A stretch of DNA of 64,000 nucleotides, from contig NC_064552.1 of assembly GCF_023856365.1 (NCBI RefSeq), positions 7,741,160 through 7,805,159 of the forward strand, given 5' to 3'. The notes beneath the pieces are model-generated. The model worked only from the letters and a program-made list of their open reading frames with translations, made no database searches and was not told the DNA's origin. Made by a program: the position numbers and the translations under genes. Source of the stretch: Brienomyrus brachyistius. Lineage: Eukaryota; Chordata; Actinopteri; Osteoglossiformes; Mormyridae. Of this stretch, positions 1 through 11,737 are shown one piece after another (position 1 is the stretch's first letter; every line of letters starts with the position of its first letter).

Positions 1-232
1 ATTTCCCTTTTCGGCAATTAACCCAGAATCTACGAAACTACTGACAAGGCACAAAATAAATTAGCTAGCAACCACCCATTCTTAGCCATTCAAAGATGGG
101 GGGATGAACGCCTTTTCGTATTCCTGAGTTGGGATCCCTTTATTTCAGATTTATTTATAATGCATTTCGTACTGTCCGGGACAACAAATTAGCCTTTAAC
201 TGGCGAGCGCTTAATCATTTCTCAGAGAGAGT

Positions 233-2201
233 TCATTTCCCCAGGCAGTGTAACTGCTGGTCGAGCTTGCGAAGCTGCTCCAGGAAGCCGGAATTGGGGC
301 AGATGTTTCTGTGTTCGCTGACGGCTGTGATGGCCTCCGCCAAGGTCATGTGCTCATGAATCATCAGGTACGCCAGCACCAGTGTGGAAGAGCGACTCAG
401 GCCCATGGCACAGTGGACAAAGACCCTGGCTGCAGGTAAATAAAAACAGCCGTCCACATACAAAGCCATACTGTGCGAATCCTCCTAATAAGTGAAAGCG
501 GTATTCAACACTGCCAGCTCCGCGGTTAACATACCAGAACCAAAGTTTGAAGAAACTGTCTGTGTTACTGTTCTGACTGACACTCCAGCTAAAACTGCTA
601 TTTTAAGCATCATGGAGAAAGTGACTGCAACCCTAAGTACGACAGTGTGGCCCAACCATTTTCGATGCAGCCTGCAGTGGAAGCATTTTGCCCCCTGCAG
701 ACTCAAGTATGAACAGCAACCATTATGAGTTTGTGGCTGAGCTCGGCTCAAGAGTGACTTCACCATTTTAATTTGTAAATTGGCTTCATTACATGACTCA
801 CTTCATTACATTCCAATTTCAGAACAATTTCTACAGAAAAATCCATTCTGTGTAATTCAGTACACTACATTAATTACCCAAAGAAATATAATAGAATTAG
901 TTTACACATCTCTGTGTGTTTGTGTGTGTGTGTATTGTAAATGAGGATGACATTTCCCCATTTCTCAAATTTCTTTATAATTTGAAAATGCTTATAATTC
1001 TGCCCCAATCTGGGAGTAAATATTCGAGTGTGGTAAGACTTCCATCGCTCGGTGGTTGAATTTTGCCACCATTTTGTTTATGTGTTTATACTTGCGCGTG
1101 AATAAATCTCAGCACAAATGACCAAGAGAATATAAGCTAACCGTCATTATGCGGCCCAATTGGCGATCGGGGGATGATAAAATGCCCTTATTTGGACAAA
1201 GATTTGTAATCACAGAAAGCGCCAAAACATCCAACCAAAGAAATGCTTCTATTTGAAGGGATATTTAATTTTACGATATACGGGTTTTACACCAGACAAA
1301 CTCTGTGTAATTAGAGCTGCTTAGTCTAAAAACATAATCGTTCATAAACATTATACTGACTACAGAGAATATTATTCTGGGTGGTATGAAGACACACAGA
1401 ATATGTTAAACTCGTCTTGGTAAGATTTCTATGGTCACATAGGCAACAATTACTTCTACCCCTATATTGTATGATCTGTTCACCTGTGTAACAGTTACTG
1501 TCCTCCCCATAGACACAGTATTAATAATAAATAAAGGATGCTAGTAAATAAGGGATGAAGACACCTGGATGAGAAGTGAAATAGGTTGTGGATAAATAAG
1601 ACAGCATTCTCACCTGTCGGATTGCTCATGGCATCCTTCATGAATTTAGCTGCGGAGTAGAAAAAGGGGCTCATATCGAAGGAAGGCATGTCGAAAGCCT
1701 CCACGCCGAAGTAGGCGATACCCGTGTCTCGGTAAAAACTTGCCCCCGTGCAGACGTTGAACTTCCCGTCAGCCGCATTCAGCACATGAGTGATGTGATG
1801 AGACTGGAGAGTCTGTTTGTCTTTGGCTGCCCACCTGACAATCGAGCATCGAGGGGTTATCGCTGAGATAAGGTCACGGAGAACTTTTTTTCCCGACTCT
1901 AATTCATTGGAGAGCGACATGCATAATATATTTTTTGCGCCTTTGGTGCAGAAATAATAGTTGTGAACGATGTGACCTCGTGCATAACGCATATGCATCG
2001 TGCGACCACGGTAGAGAAGCAGCGCCTGGAACCTTGCGCCCCTTACATGTCTCCAATGTATATCCTGGGCCTGACCTCGTTCAGGTGTGCGCTGGTCCCG
2101 CTGTGTTTCCACATCAGCCGTTGCAGCTCATAGGCTGAGGGCGTCTCGTACCTGCCGTCTTCCCCCTCGCGAACGGCATCGTTCTTGTTCCCCCTTGGCA
2201 T
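233..2201 (-). CDS. dusp13b: Atypical dual-specificity phosphatase, DUSP13B (TMDP)-like, 3 exons
   Basis: Predicted 190-aa protein phosphatase acting on phospho-Tyr and phospho-Ser/Thr. Exons on the minus strand are 2201-2047, 1834-1614 and 429-233; donors and acceptors are GT/AG and phases are 2 and 1. Exon 1 gives the N-terminus and the substrate-side motif [11 protein letters not shown]. Exon 2 gives [12 protein letters not shown] and the general-acid loop FDMPSFD. Exon 3 carries the catalytic P-loop HCAMGLSRS and the C-terminal [14 protein letters not shown] helix. The GKF-V-TGA-FYR and [11 protein letters not shown] stretches match DUSP13B better than DUSP13A or DUPD1. The start is the ATG at 2201, the first in frame that keeps the usual spacing to the EVxP motif. 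The normally invariant Trp of DEVWP is Arg here. Family and active site are clear; the exact paralog name rests on remembered sequences and synteny. Confidence 0.88.
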
Positions 2202-2229
2202 GTCGGAAACGTGGAAGACAGCTTCTGTT

Positions 2230-2232
<3 letters not shown>

Positions 2233-2278
<46 letters not shown>
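2233..2278. repeat. (TA)n microsatellite
   Basis: About 23 uninterrupted TA units just upstream of the start codon of the first phosphatase gene. Likely hypervariable in length. Confidence 0.95.
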
Positions 2279-2279
<1 letters not shown>

Positions 2280-2284
<5 letters not shown>

Positions 2285-5200
2285 TGCGCTCTCAGTTACA
2301 CCTCAATTTTCTGCTGCCATTTTTCCGTGGTTCTGACACTTTTTGGGGAGCTTAAACACTTTAATAGTTAAACATCATATCTCCATGAAGTGGTAAAAGA
2401 TAAATATAGGGCATCCCATACTTCATTACATATGCATCATTACATTACATTGTTTTTCCCACGTTATTCTTGATATGGTTTAAATAGTAAAAACGAATTT
2501 TTTTTTCCTTATCAGAAATTGGTGGATTTGCACATGCTTACAGTGACAGCATTCCCTAACATGAAAGCCCACGGCAGTATTAGAAAGACACCTTCCAGCT
2601 CCCGGTAATCCTTAAAAGTGGATGGTCGGGCGATTACGTGTTTGCGCTAGGTTACCTACTAAGTGGCACTAAACAAAATGATGTCCTCCTTATTACAGCC
2701 ATTGGTTTTGTGCCCGTCTGTTCATTATTCGTTTATTTATTGGGGGCGTGCAGGATAACCGCGAGTGTCCTTGCCTGCTCATTACTCTGATCTTCATACT
2801 GCGGGCACTTTTTGAGCCGGGCGCGCTGCTCAGCTGGTGGAGGGCTTTTGTGCACGTCCGCGGGGACGAGCATTGGAAACAAAATCTGTTTTGTGGCTTA
2901 GCGACCTTTTCTAAATTTGGTGCAGCTTAGAGTGGAGCGCTCCAGCATCTGCTTGATAGCCTTATCCATCTCAGTATCTGTCAGGCTCCCCGAGGGACTT
3001 ACTCTGTGGCACATTAATACCCTGTGTGCTCTCGGAGCAGCGGTTCTCTGTGCCAACTGGAGGATCTCCCCCCTCACTGCATGGAAACTCCCTGAATCGT
3101 GGAGGCGAGACCTTCTGATGATATGGCGTGCGTGCTGCTGTTTTTGGTGTGTAGTTTCAGGGTTACTATTCCCAGGGTTTGCTCTAGCACGGGGACTCAC
3201 CTGGAAGTCTCTGCCACTAAAAACCGGCAGCTTAGAATGTACACCTCGTCCTACACAATCCGTTTCTCCCGGTTTTCCTGTTGTACTCACAACACCATTA
3301 AAATGTCCATGTGTGAATCGACTTATGGTGGAAAAGAGATTTACTAGCCCCTGCTACTAGAGTTAATAATCACAGATCCGGTAAATCGCGAATCCCTCTC
3401 ACTATGAGGATAAGGACCTTATTGAGGAATTAACTGACTGGAATCCTAAAGATTACGATAGAGAATTAAGCTCTCCCAGCTCTGATTTTGAGCCATTTGA
3501 AAGTATCATTTCATAATAATTGTTCTTACTGACCAGGTTTGGTTATTTTGTGGTCACGCCTAGGTTATGTGCATATTTAGTTTTCCCATGTTGGAGTTGC
3601 ATTCACTATTAAATCACACTGGGTGATACATACAGGAAGGCCGAATGTTTACGAGGTTCAAAGACAAAATATGAATCCTATAACCTGCAACATTAGCAAG
3701 TTAATGTAAGTTTAAGGTAAAATGTAAGGTATTACGAATCATACAACATACATTTGCTGGACAAAAATAAATGCCTCTGCATTATTATTGAAGTGCCATT
3801 ATCTTGCATAAACAGAGGCATTTAAAATTTTAGATACCCGTCTTTTTGATGCTGTTAATAGTCATTTTGACTTAATCTGTTTCAATGACAGACAAAACAA
3901 CGCGATTCTGTAAGGTTTGCATAGGCAAAGCTCCAGCATTTACCAATAAGGCACATTCTAATTTACGGACAGCTATCTTACACGGACACACAGAAGAACT
4001 TGCCTTTGTATCCTGCTGGTCAAGATATTATTGAGTAGACGGAGAAGCCGTACGTCACGCTGAATGCTTTGTTTTCTCCGCCGCACGCCAGCGGGGAACA
4101 TGCTGCAATTTGCTTCTCAGGGTTTTCTATTTTAATATATGAACGTGAACTCCAAATTGCTCTGGCAGCATCTCTGGCATTCTCTGGATGTCAACTGACC
4201 TACCAGCATGGGGAAAAAAAAATGATACGTCACACAGCAGAGTTTCGGTGATACGTTAACGTGATTCTGTTGCCGTGAAAGTAAGTCCTTCGATACAGAA
4301 ACGTGTCACATTAGAGGCCCCACTTTTGCCTTGATAACAAAAACTGGGAGATCTCATTTTGGCTCTGGCTCTTTGCTTGTGTGAATTTGCAGTTTTTTTT
4401 TAATCTGTGTCCGTGTGATTTTCCTCCCGAAAGCAAGGGCACCGTAAAGAGGGGGAAAGTCGATACGATTCCAGGAGCCCCTGAATAAGAGGGGCCCTCA
4501 AAATTTGGAACATAATTGGATTGGTCTGGGTTGGGGGTCCAGTACGATATGCTTTAGTAGGGCCCAACATCCCTAGCGACACTCCTGCCCAAAAGCATGC
4601 AATTGTGGTAATTGATGGATCTAAATTTCTCATAGTGTGTGAAATTGTACCCTGTGATGGACCTGCCATTTCCAGGAAAGCTACATCTTCATGCTCCTGT
4701 GTGTGGAGTTTCTCTTCTCCCTCTGTCTCCTTCCTCCTGCAGTCCACAGACTTGCGATTCATGTGAACTAATGTCTCGAAATTCCAAGTAATGTGTGTAT
4801 GTGTCCCATGATGAGTATCACGCACAATGATTCCTCTTTTTCAAAGGGTCAGTTAACAAAGAAATCCACCCGTCTATCCGTGTCAAACCTCCTACTCTGT
4901 TGTGTGTCATAGGGACAAAGAAACTGTGCTAAATACATTGTATCAAGTCATTGGTACGTGTGAAATAATATTTTTTCATCCACATTTATAACTCATTTCA
5001 GCAATAATGAAGTGACAATGAAGGATTTTGTGAAAAATTTATTCCATAAATAGTCGATTGTGGCACAACCTTGGCAGCAGCATATCTAAGAAACAGGCAT
5101 AGTTCAAACTCTAGTTTCCGATTTGGAAAAGAAACGTGAATGATAGACATAGGGCAGTATGGTCATTTGGATTCAGACCTGCAATGTTGCTTATTTAGGA

Positions 5201-5520
5201 GTTTGGTCCAGTGTCCTGGTATGAAAATGATTACATGAGCAATCAGGGTGTAGCATAAGCAGAAATGAGAATCAGGCCTACTTAAGGGCCAAGTACTATT
5301 TACAGAATTTACGATTGTGTCGCCTGTAAATACTTTTTATTGAACACTGACATCCTGGAGTAATTTCGGCCCAGTGCAAATGGGAAAACTTGGGATAACT
5401 GTGCTTCAGTTTTCTATTGAGCAAACTGAGGTATTCATAAATTGTTACAGAGGTAGATTTAGATCTGCACGAAGGTTCAAGATTCACATCTGAAATGGAG
5501 CAATCGCAAATGATGTAAAC
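2280..5520. other. Intergenic stretch, no gene recognised
   Basis: AT-rich DNA between two phosphatase genes. A 130-codon open frame (2898-3290, minus) and a short acidic frame near 3400-3510 (plus) match no family I recognise and show no splice or start context I trust. Part may be the first gene's promoter and 5' region. Confidence 0.5.
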
Positions 5521-5788
5521 CAGGGCTGCCCAATCCTGCTCCGGGAGAGCTACCATTATGCAGAGCTTAGGTACAGCCCTCATTTAACGCACCTGATACT
5601 CATAATCAGGCCCTTCAGTATCACCTCAGTATTAGAGTCAGCTATGTTGAAGTTAAGTTAAGCTGGTTCTCATACTGAGATATAAGTGAAGGGCCTGATT
5701 ATCTGTATCAGGCGTGTTAGATTAGGGCTGTAACTAAGCTATGCAGGGTGGTACTGTAGCTCTCCAGGAGCAGGGTTGGGCACCACTG
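5521..5788. repeat. hAT-type MITE with 8-bp target duplication
   Basis: A 268-bp element with inverted ends: the left end starts CAGGGCTGCCCAATCCTGCT, and the reverse complement of the right end starts CAGTGGTGCCCAACCCTGCT. Similarity runs about 33 bp. It is flanked on both sides by ATGTAAAC (5513-5520 and 5789-5796), a perfect 8-bp target duplication as expected of hAT transposition. No coding capacity. Confidence 0.9.
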
Positions 5789-5934
5789 ATGTAAACTCTA
5801 ATACACAAGTCTTACAGGAGTTAGAGAGACTCTAACCACGTGGTCTATTGATGCCATTCTCTTTTTCACTAGTTTGAGGTAACAACCATCATTTTTATAA
5901 TATTCACAGCAGTTTTTGAGATCATCATATAGAG

Positions 5935-6106
5935 CAGTGTTTCCAAAACCAGTCCCCGGGGACCTCCAGATAATCCATATTTTTGTTCTTTCCAAACTCC
6001 CTGCACAGTCATGCCAGGTATTTTGAGTTTTTGATTGGTGGCAGCTCAGGGGAAGCAAAAATGTGGACTGTCTGGGGGTCTTCCAGGACTGGGTTGGGAA
6101 ACCCTT
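5935..6106. repeat. MITE, CAGTGTTTCC family, copy 1
   Basis: Short palindromic element. The left end reads CAGTGTTTCCAAAACCAGTC, and the right part carries the inverted complement (GACTGGGTTGGGAAACCC). The right tip is eroded. It belongs to the same family as the copies at 20544 and 36909. Confidence 0.75.
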
Positions 6107-6539
6107 CTCTAGGTGTGTTATGATAGGGCTTCTATTAAAAGCTTCCTGAAAGAACTAGGTGGATCAAACCACCTTAAATTGGAAAGGGATATCTACCTTA
6201 ATTAAACAACATCTGTGATAATCTAAGAATCTACAGGATTTGTGCGATACTGAGTACACCATGTGCGTTATTTACATTTGCACAAATTGTTTCAAAGACT
6301 GAAAAAGAACAGATATTTTGTAGCAGGAAACAGTGCCCTAACCACACAAAGAACTATTCATTTTTATAACATAAATGCAAGGTGAAATTTCACACCTATT
6401 TCGTTTAAAGTCATTATTTTAAGTGCATTTCACGGACTATTATATTCACCTGTATTATATCCTGTAGTCGGCATAGATGAGTTTATGTCTCCAGAATGTT
6501 CTGCAGCGTCTTAATGGGAGCAGACTGCCGTGCTCCTCA
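6107..6539. other. 3' flank / 3' UTR of the second phosphatase gene
   Basis: AT-rich DNA directly downstream, in transcription sense, of the 6540-8055 gene. No further feature recognised. Confidence 0.5.
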
Positions 6540-8055
6540 TTATAAAATGACACATATTCTCTTTTTTCTTTTCAGCTGAAGATCAAGATCTAAAAGCAGC
6601 GCTAGGAAATTCCTGTTGGGATAGATGGCCCTTTTCTTGATGACTTTCCGAATCGCGCTATGGAGACTGAGGTGATGATATAGCATTAGGTATGCTAGCA
6701 CCAAGGTGGAAGATCGACTCATTCCCATGATGCAGTGCACCAGCACTTTCCCTGAGAGAAGGCAAAGTTAAAAGGGGATAAGTATAGAACCTCCATCATA
6801 TAGTAAGAAAACACATGACGTATTCCCATCTTTCGCCGTGCATCCGGTATTTCCTTTAGGTGCCCTAAAATAGCATCCCTCTCTGCATTGCCTACATTTT
6901 AAATCTCAGATTGTCAGAATCACAATGACAACTACACAACATGATATGTCCCTTTTTTTACAAGGAGAAACATATGTAAGGATCTTTATGGAGCGTAATT
7001 ATAAACTTCAGACTTGCAAGGTGAGAAATCTAAGCTGCGTTGATGTAGGTACACAACAGATCCTAAGAAACCTAACTTACGTCACAGAGAGCAACAAATA
7101 AGAAATGTATATTTCCTCTAAATAGTAGGACTGTTTGGAAAGCAATGCAATAATAATAATACAATAATGATGCCTCTGGCAGAAGCGATTAGAAATACAG
7201 CTACTGTGTCATTCAATCTTCAGTAGCTTCATTTTCCTTTCGGTCAGGTAAACAAACATACCGTCCTTTTCCTTTAACGCCTTGTGAATGAAGTCAGCTG
7301 CTGGTCTGAAGTAAATGTTCAGGTCGAAGTAAGAGGAGTCATCCGCCGGGATGCCACAGTACACAAAGTTGCCGCCATAATATTTCTGGTCACCTATGCT
7401 TCCCTTTTTTGAATGGGCAGCATTTAAAATGTGAGTGATGCCTAATTTCTGCAGGGCAGTTCTGTTCTGTGCTATTGTCCTGACAAGACAATGAAAAGCA
7501 CAAGTTTAAGCCTAAAAACAGTATGTCTGTACTGCCTATACTGTAAGACACTTATGTTATGGTTATTTTTTCTTTCATATAAAATATACGTAAACATGTT
7601 GAAATTAATCCTACATCATATAACCACATATACAAAAATGCATTATATAATCTAATATTTTTAATACTAGCACATGTATAACCAATAAGTGTTTGTCTCC
7701 AACAATTGCACTGTCAAAAAAAATGGAAAAATGAAGAATATAACATTAGACTGAACCATAAACTTTGGATTTTCTATTTGGATCTGTGCGAATGTCTTTT
7801 AATTATTAAAATGACTAATAATTTTCATTTTAAATGACAATGAGGTGTATGAAATATAAGTGTTTATTATAAAGTGATGTATTTGATCTTGATATTATTA
7901 TTTATAGAAACAAAAATATATACTTACACATTTCCAATATAAAGATGTGGCCAGACTTCATCTATTTGGGTCAGTTGTAGTTTGCAAGTATTCAAAACAT
8001 TTTCCAGATCGGCAACAGAGAGGTATCCGTGTCCTTTTCCTTGAGAGCTTTTCAT
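6540..8055 (-). CDS. Atypical dual-specificity phosphatase with C-terminal CaaX box, 3 exons
   Basis: Predicted 185-aa phosphatase of the DUSP13/DUPD1/DUSP26 group. Exons on the minus strand are 8055-7928, 7479-7262 and 6751-6540, phases 2 and 1 as in both neighbours. Exon 1 is short and ends in [12 protein letters not shown]. Exon 2 has [15 protein letters not shown] and the acid loop PADDSSYFD. Exon 3 has the P-loop HCIMGMSRS and [10 protein letters not shown]. The last ten residues are [10 protein letters not shown]: a polybasic run followed by Cys-aliphatic-aliphatic-Leu, the shape of a CaaX prenylation signal (Leu at X usually favours geranylgeranyl). Neither neighbouring paralog has it. 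If used, it would place the enzyme on membranes. I cannot assign a one-to-one mammalian ortholog; it may be a fish-retained paralog. Confidence 0.87.
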
Positions 8056-10053
8056 TTTATTTCCGAATTTGGATCACACTAAGGCACTCCTGCCGGCCGC
8101 AGTTCCAATCTGGCTCCCTTTTCTTTTCCCTGGTGCACAATGATTTAGCTGAACAGGTGTTCGCCAGGGTTGCGGGTGTCGCTGGTCGGTAACCCGATTT
8201 AGCAAGCAGCTCAGCGGGTAGTCTTGCTTTTTCTTCTAGTGCGATTTGGCAAACTGCAGTTCGTACTTTGCCTGCCGCAGCTGGGGTACAGGTGACATTA
8301 AAGGACAACTCCCCTTTATTTTCAGGGGTGGTAAAGTATACTCATGCACTGATAATTAGTGCATAAATTTAAAATATGGGTTTTTTTAGGCCAATCTGCA
8401 AAAAATATATATATTTAATTGTGGCACTCAAAGAGGTATTCAGAAAGCAAGACTAACACTTTTTATTCTTTTAAAAATAGCTATCATTAAACTATGTGTT
8501 TTTAAAGGGTCATAGATGTTTTACCCATCATTCCTAAGTTATGTCTCTGGTAGCCAGGATGTCCCTCATGACCACTTGGTCACATGATTTGGCCTTAACC
8601 AATGTATTTCTGGGAATGACGGGATCATCGTCCATATCAGGGGCATGTACTAAACCCACGCATGTACAGCCCCTGCGTTAACCTGCAAATGTATTGAAAT
8701 TGAAATGCTGACCTTGCAATTAAAACCAACTGATAGCTCCTCACTGCAAGTCTGTTACAGCTGCTGCAAGTTCTTGACTTTTGTTTATAGTCTTCAAACT
8801 TTTATTCATTTAACCATTATCTATTGCTTATTGTGATCTCCGAGCATGGGAATAATGTTCCAGTCCAATGCCCTATAGTAGCATAAATGTTCAAAAAAGT
8901 TGCCCTAGGTCAATCCAAAAATATTTCCCTTCAAGAACAGCCATGAAGTTCGCTGACTGACCAACCGTAACTTTAAGCCGAACAATACAGATAGCTGAAC
9001 TGCTTATGCTCCCAAACCACTCATATTTTCCACTGGCTGCTCTTCAAAAGCGATGGACCGTCCATAAAATACTACATACCACTTTTGTACTCTTGTTCTC
9101 ATTCCGCTTCAGGCTGGTGGTTGCCTGCACTTTTTTTGCAAGGAGTTTCCTGGACTGCTGCTGTAAGAATTTACAGTTAAGCAACTGAAGCAGACCATCC
9201 CTCTGGTGAGGGAGTATTGGGTATGAACCATCCAAACCTGGTTTCACAAGAGAACCGTGTAAAATGGCTCAACAGTGACTATATTATTCAGCTTAAGGGA
9301 TTCATCCATCCATCTTCCAACTACGTATCCAGGACCAGGTCACAGGGAACCTGGGGTCTATACCAGGCAGCACAGGGCACAAGGTTGAGGTACACCCTGG
9401 ATGATTTTCATTTGGTTTTTAGAACTTTATATATATTTCATTTAAAAATTGAGTGCAATTGACTAAAAATTGAATTCTATTAAAAGCAACTGAAAAATTA
9501 CAATTAGTTTCATTTTAATTGATTCAATATGATCCAATACGATCAAGAGACTGCAAAACATAAGTAGTGGAAAACAAAAAACTAAATTCTAATTTAAAAA
9601 AACATAATTGAAGAGAATGCAAAAAGCACAGAAAATCAGATCATAAAAATATAAAGCCAACTACTAGGATTATGCTGAATAATATAAAATCATCTTTTAT
9701 TAATAAAGACATGGCTATCATTACCCATTGTTTAATTTTACATCATTTAATTAATTTTTTTTACCCTACACATATTCTTTACCTGTTACACAAGGTATAA
9801 CAAGAAAGTTAATTTCTTTAAAAAATAAAATGGTCTTTTAAGTAAAAAAAAAAAAAAAAAAACCTTTATTGATATTATAATTTTCAGTCCAAAATGTTTG
9901 CAAAGCAGATGGCAAAGTCTTTCATTTATTTCACATGAAATACAGATTCAGCCTGGGAAAAAAAGCTCTTCTAAATCCCACATGAAGTTCAGCTTTAAAA
10001 TTGAATAAATGTGAAGTTCTCTGAATTTCCTATCGCTCTGACTTTGTCCATCT
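8056..10053. other. Intergenic stretch between second and third phosphatase genes
   Basis: Contains the promoter side of the second phosphatase gene near 8056-8310, one SINE-like fragment (9303-9408) and AT-rich DNA including a poly-A run near 9845-9860. No further gene recognised. Confidence 0.5.
9303..9408 (-). repeat. 3' fragment of a fish (ATGG)n-tailed retroposon
   Basis: Read on the minus strand, it ends in GGATGGATGAA, preceded by text resembling the 3' region of common fish SINE/LINE tails (CCAGGGTGTACC and a GGTC-CTGG core). It is truncated at its 5' end. Family is uncertain. Confidence 0.6.
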
Positions 10054-10998
10054 TCATTCTACGCTCTTTTCCCTGCGTAAAGTTGCATCTAGTCGTCTTA
10101 ACTGCTTCAGAAATCCTCGGTTTGGGAAAATCCACCTGTTCTCTTTTACCCTTTTAATGGCATCCATCAGTGAGAAATGATGATATATCATTAGGTATGC
10201 CAGTACCAGGGATGCAGACCTGCTGACCCCAACTGCGCAGTGGACAAAAATCTTGGCTGGTGACAGAGAAGATGTGGATTGCATAAGATTACATAGCGCT
10301 GTGCTGAAAATCCTGATATCTATATAAAAGCCATCAGAGGAGGAACCCCCTGGAATGAAGTTACAGCTGAAAGCATAAGATAAACATTGAAGCGTCCTTA
10401 AGCAAAATGAGTTTGCATTTTCCCAAATGGATGTTGTGCTGTTTTGGTTTGTGCAGCTATGGACTCACCGTTTGGAGTATTGAGAGTCTCATTAATGTAA
10501 TGTGCTGAGGGGTAGAAGTAGGGAGATAAATCAAATGTTGGCAAATCATTAGCTGGCACCCCATAGTAGTCCACCGTTGTCCCGTAAAAATCGTGACTCC
10601 CCTGGCAACACATTTTCCCGTGAGCTGCATTTAGGACATGCGTAATTCCCAACTTCCACAAACCATATCGGTCATGGGCCATAGACCTGCCGTCGGATTA
10701 ATGAGACAAAGACACACGTGCCATAATTTACTGCGTAGCTAAACAAGGTAAAGTTACAAGTGCTTAAAAATGAAAAATTTAAGACCTTAAGTCCTAACAC
10801 AAATACTTCAGTTGTCCCAACTTACATGTCTCCAAGGAACAGGTTAGGCCACACTTCATCCACGTGGTTACAGGACTTTTTACCACCGTATAAAACACAT
10901 TCCAGCTCTCCCACAGATGGGATGTCAGACGAAGTACCGCTACTCTCCTTCATATTTGTCGACAGTGGACAATTATCTAAGTTCACACCGGCAGACAT
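10054..10998 (-). CDS. dusp13a: Atypical dual-specificity phosphatase, DUSP13A (MDSP)-like, 3 exons
   Basis: Predicted 197-aa protein. Exons on the minus strand are 10998-10826, 10686-10469 and 10256-10054; GT/AG sites, phases 2 and 1. Exon 1 ends in [13 protein letters not shown]. Exon 2 has [15 protein letters not shown] and the acid loop [11 protein letters not shown]. Exon 3 carries the catalytic HCAVGVSRS and [16 protein letters not shown]. These segments match the muscle-type DUSP13A. I chose the ATG at 10998 over the in-frame ATG at 10953 because the longer N-terminus fits the family's spacing to the DEVWP motif. It lies head-to-head with samd8, with about 0.7 kb to the inferred end of that gene's first exon, as expected from vertebrate synteny. 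Confidence 0.9.
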
Positions 10999-11737
10999 TG
11001 TCTACAGAGTACATTCGAATGTTGTCCTGATCGCAGTGATCTGTTGCTTTTCATTAGCCGATTCCTAAATTTGGATTATCGCAGCTTGTCCAACAATGTG
11101 AGTGACGCTAACAGATGGAAACTGGCCTTCCTCCGTGTATGAGGATCGAAAGAGGGTACCAGGCGGTGCTTTTAGAGTGAAAATATATGAACATAAGCGG
11201 AAATGGTTAGTGATTTTTATTTTAATATTAATTCATGATTTTATTGTTAATTTAAGGAAATCGATATTAATTCATTCGACATTATGACTGATTAAATGGA
11301 TATCTGAAGTCGTCAATTTAGCAATTTCATCCAGTAGTAAAGCCTTAAGTTGAATTTAATTTATGAACAGAGCGTCTTGGGGCATATTGCCGAAAGAGTG
11401 GGTACTGTGCAGCGTACAGTGCAACATCCGTCCACTAGGTGTCAGTGTCACGATTTTTTGAAGTATTTTTGCGCGCAGAGCGGCCGCTTTGACGGTCTTC
11501 GCGCTCTGCTTTTCCTGTTTACACTGATGCGCTGTCTGCTCACGTGTTTGACTCCAGCTAGCTAGCGATGCTAACGAAGTTAGCCTGCTAAGTCAAAGAG
11601 CGATGATTTGCGTTGACCCTCCCCATTGCGCTGTGATTCAAGGCAGCATTCTCGGGCATGTATGAAATCTCTACTATAAATATAACTAGCTAGCTGGCCG
11701 CTGGCTCCTGATGTTATCGGACAACCGAAACCTTCGG
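10999..11737. promoter_or_regulatory. Shared head-to-head promoter region and inferred non-coding samd8 exon 1
   Basis: Lies between the divergent dusp13a start and the samd8 coding exons. A strong donor (TTCGG|GTGAGTG) at 11737/11738 is the best candidate for the end of a non-coding samd8 first exon; mammalian SAMD8 also begins with one. A TATAAATATA stretch lies near 11676-11685. The transcription start cannot be fixed from sequence alone. Confidence 0.5.

Noticed and set aside
2898..3290. 130-codon minus-strand frame ending in a charged helix-like stretch
   Set aside because: No homolog recognised, and another frame overlaps it on the opposite strand; not enough to call a gene.
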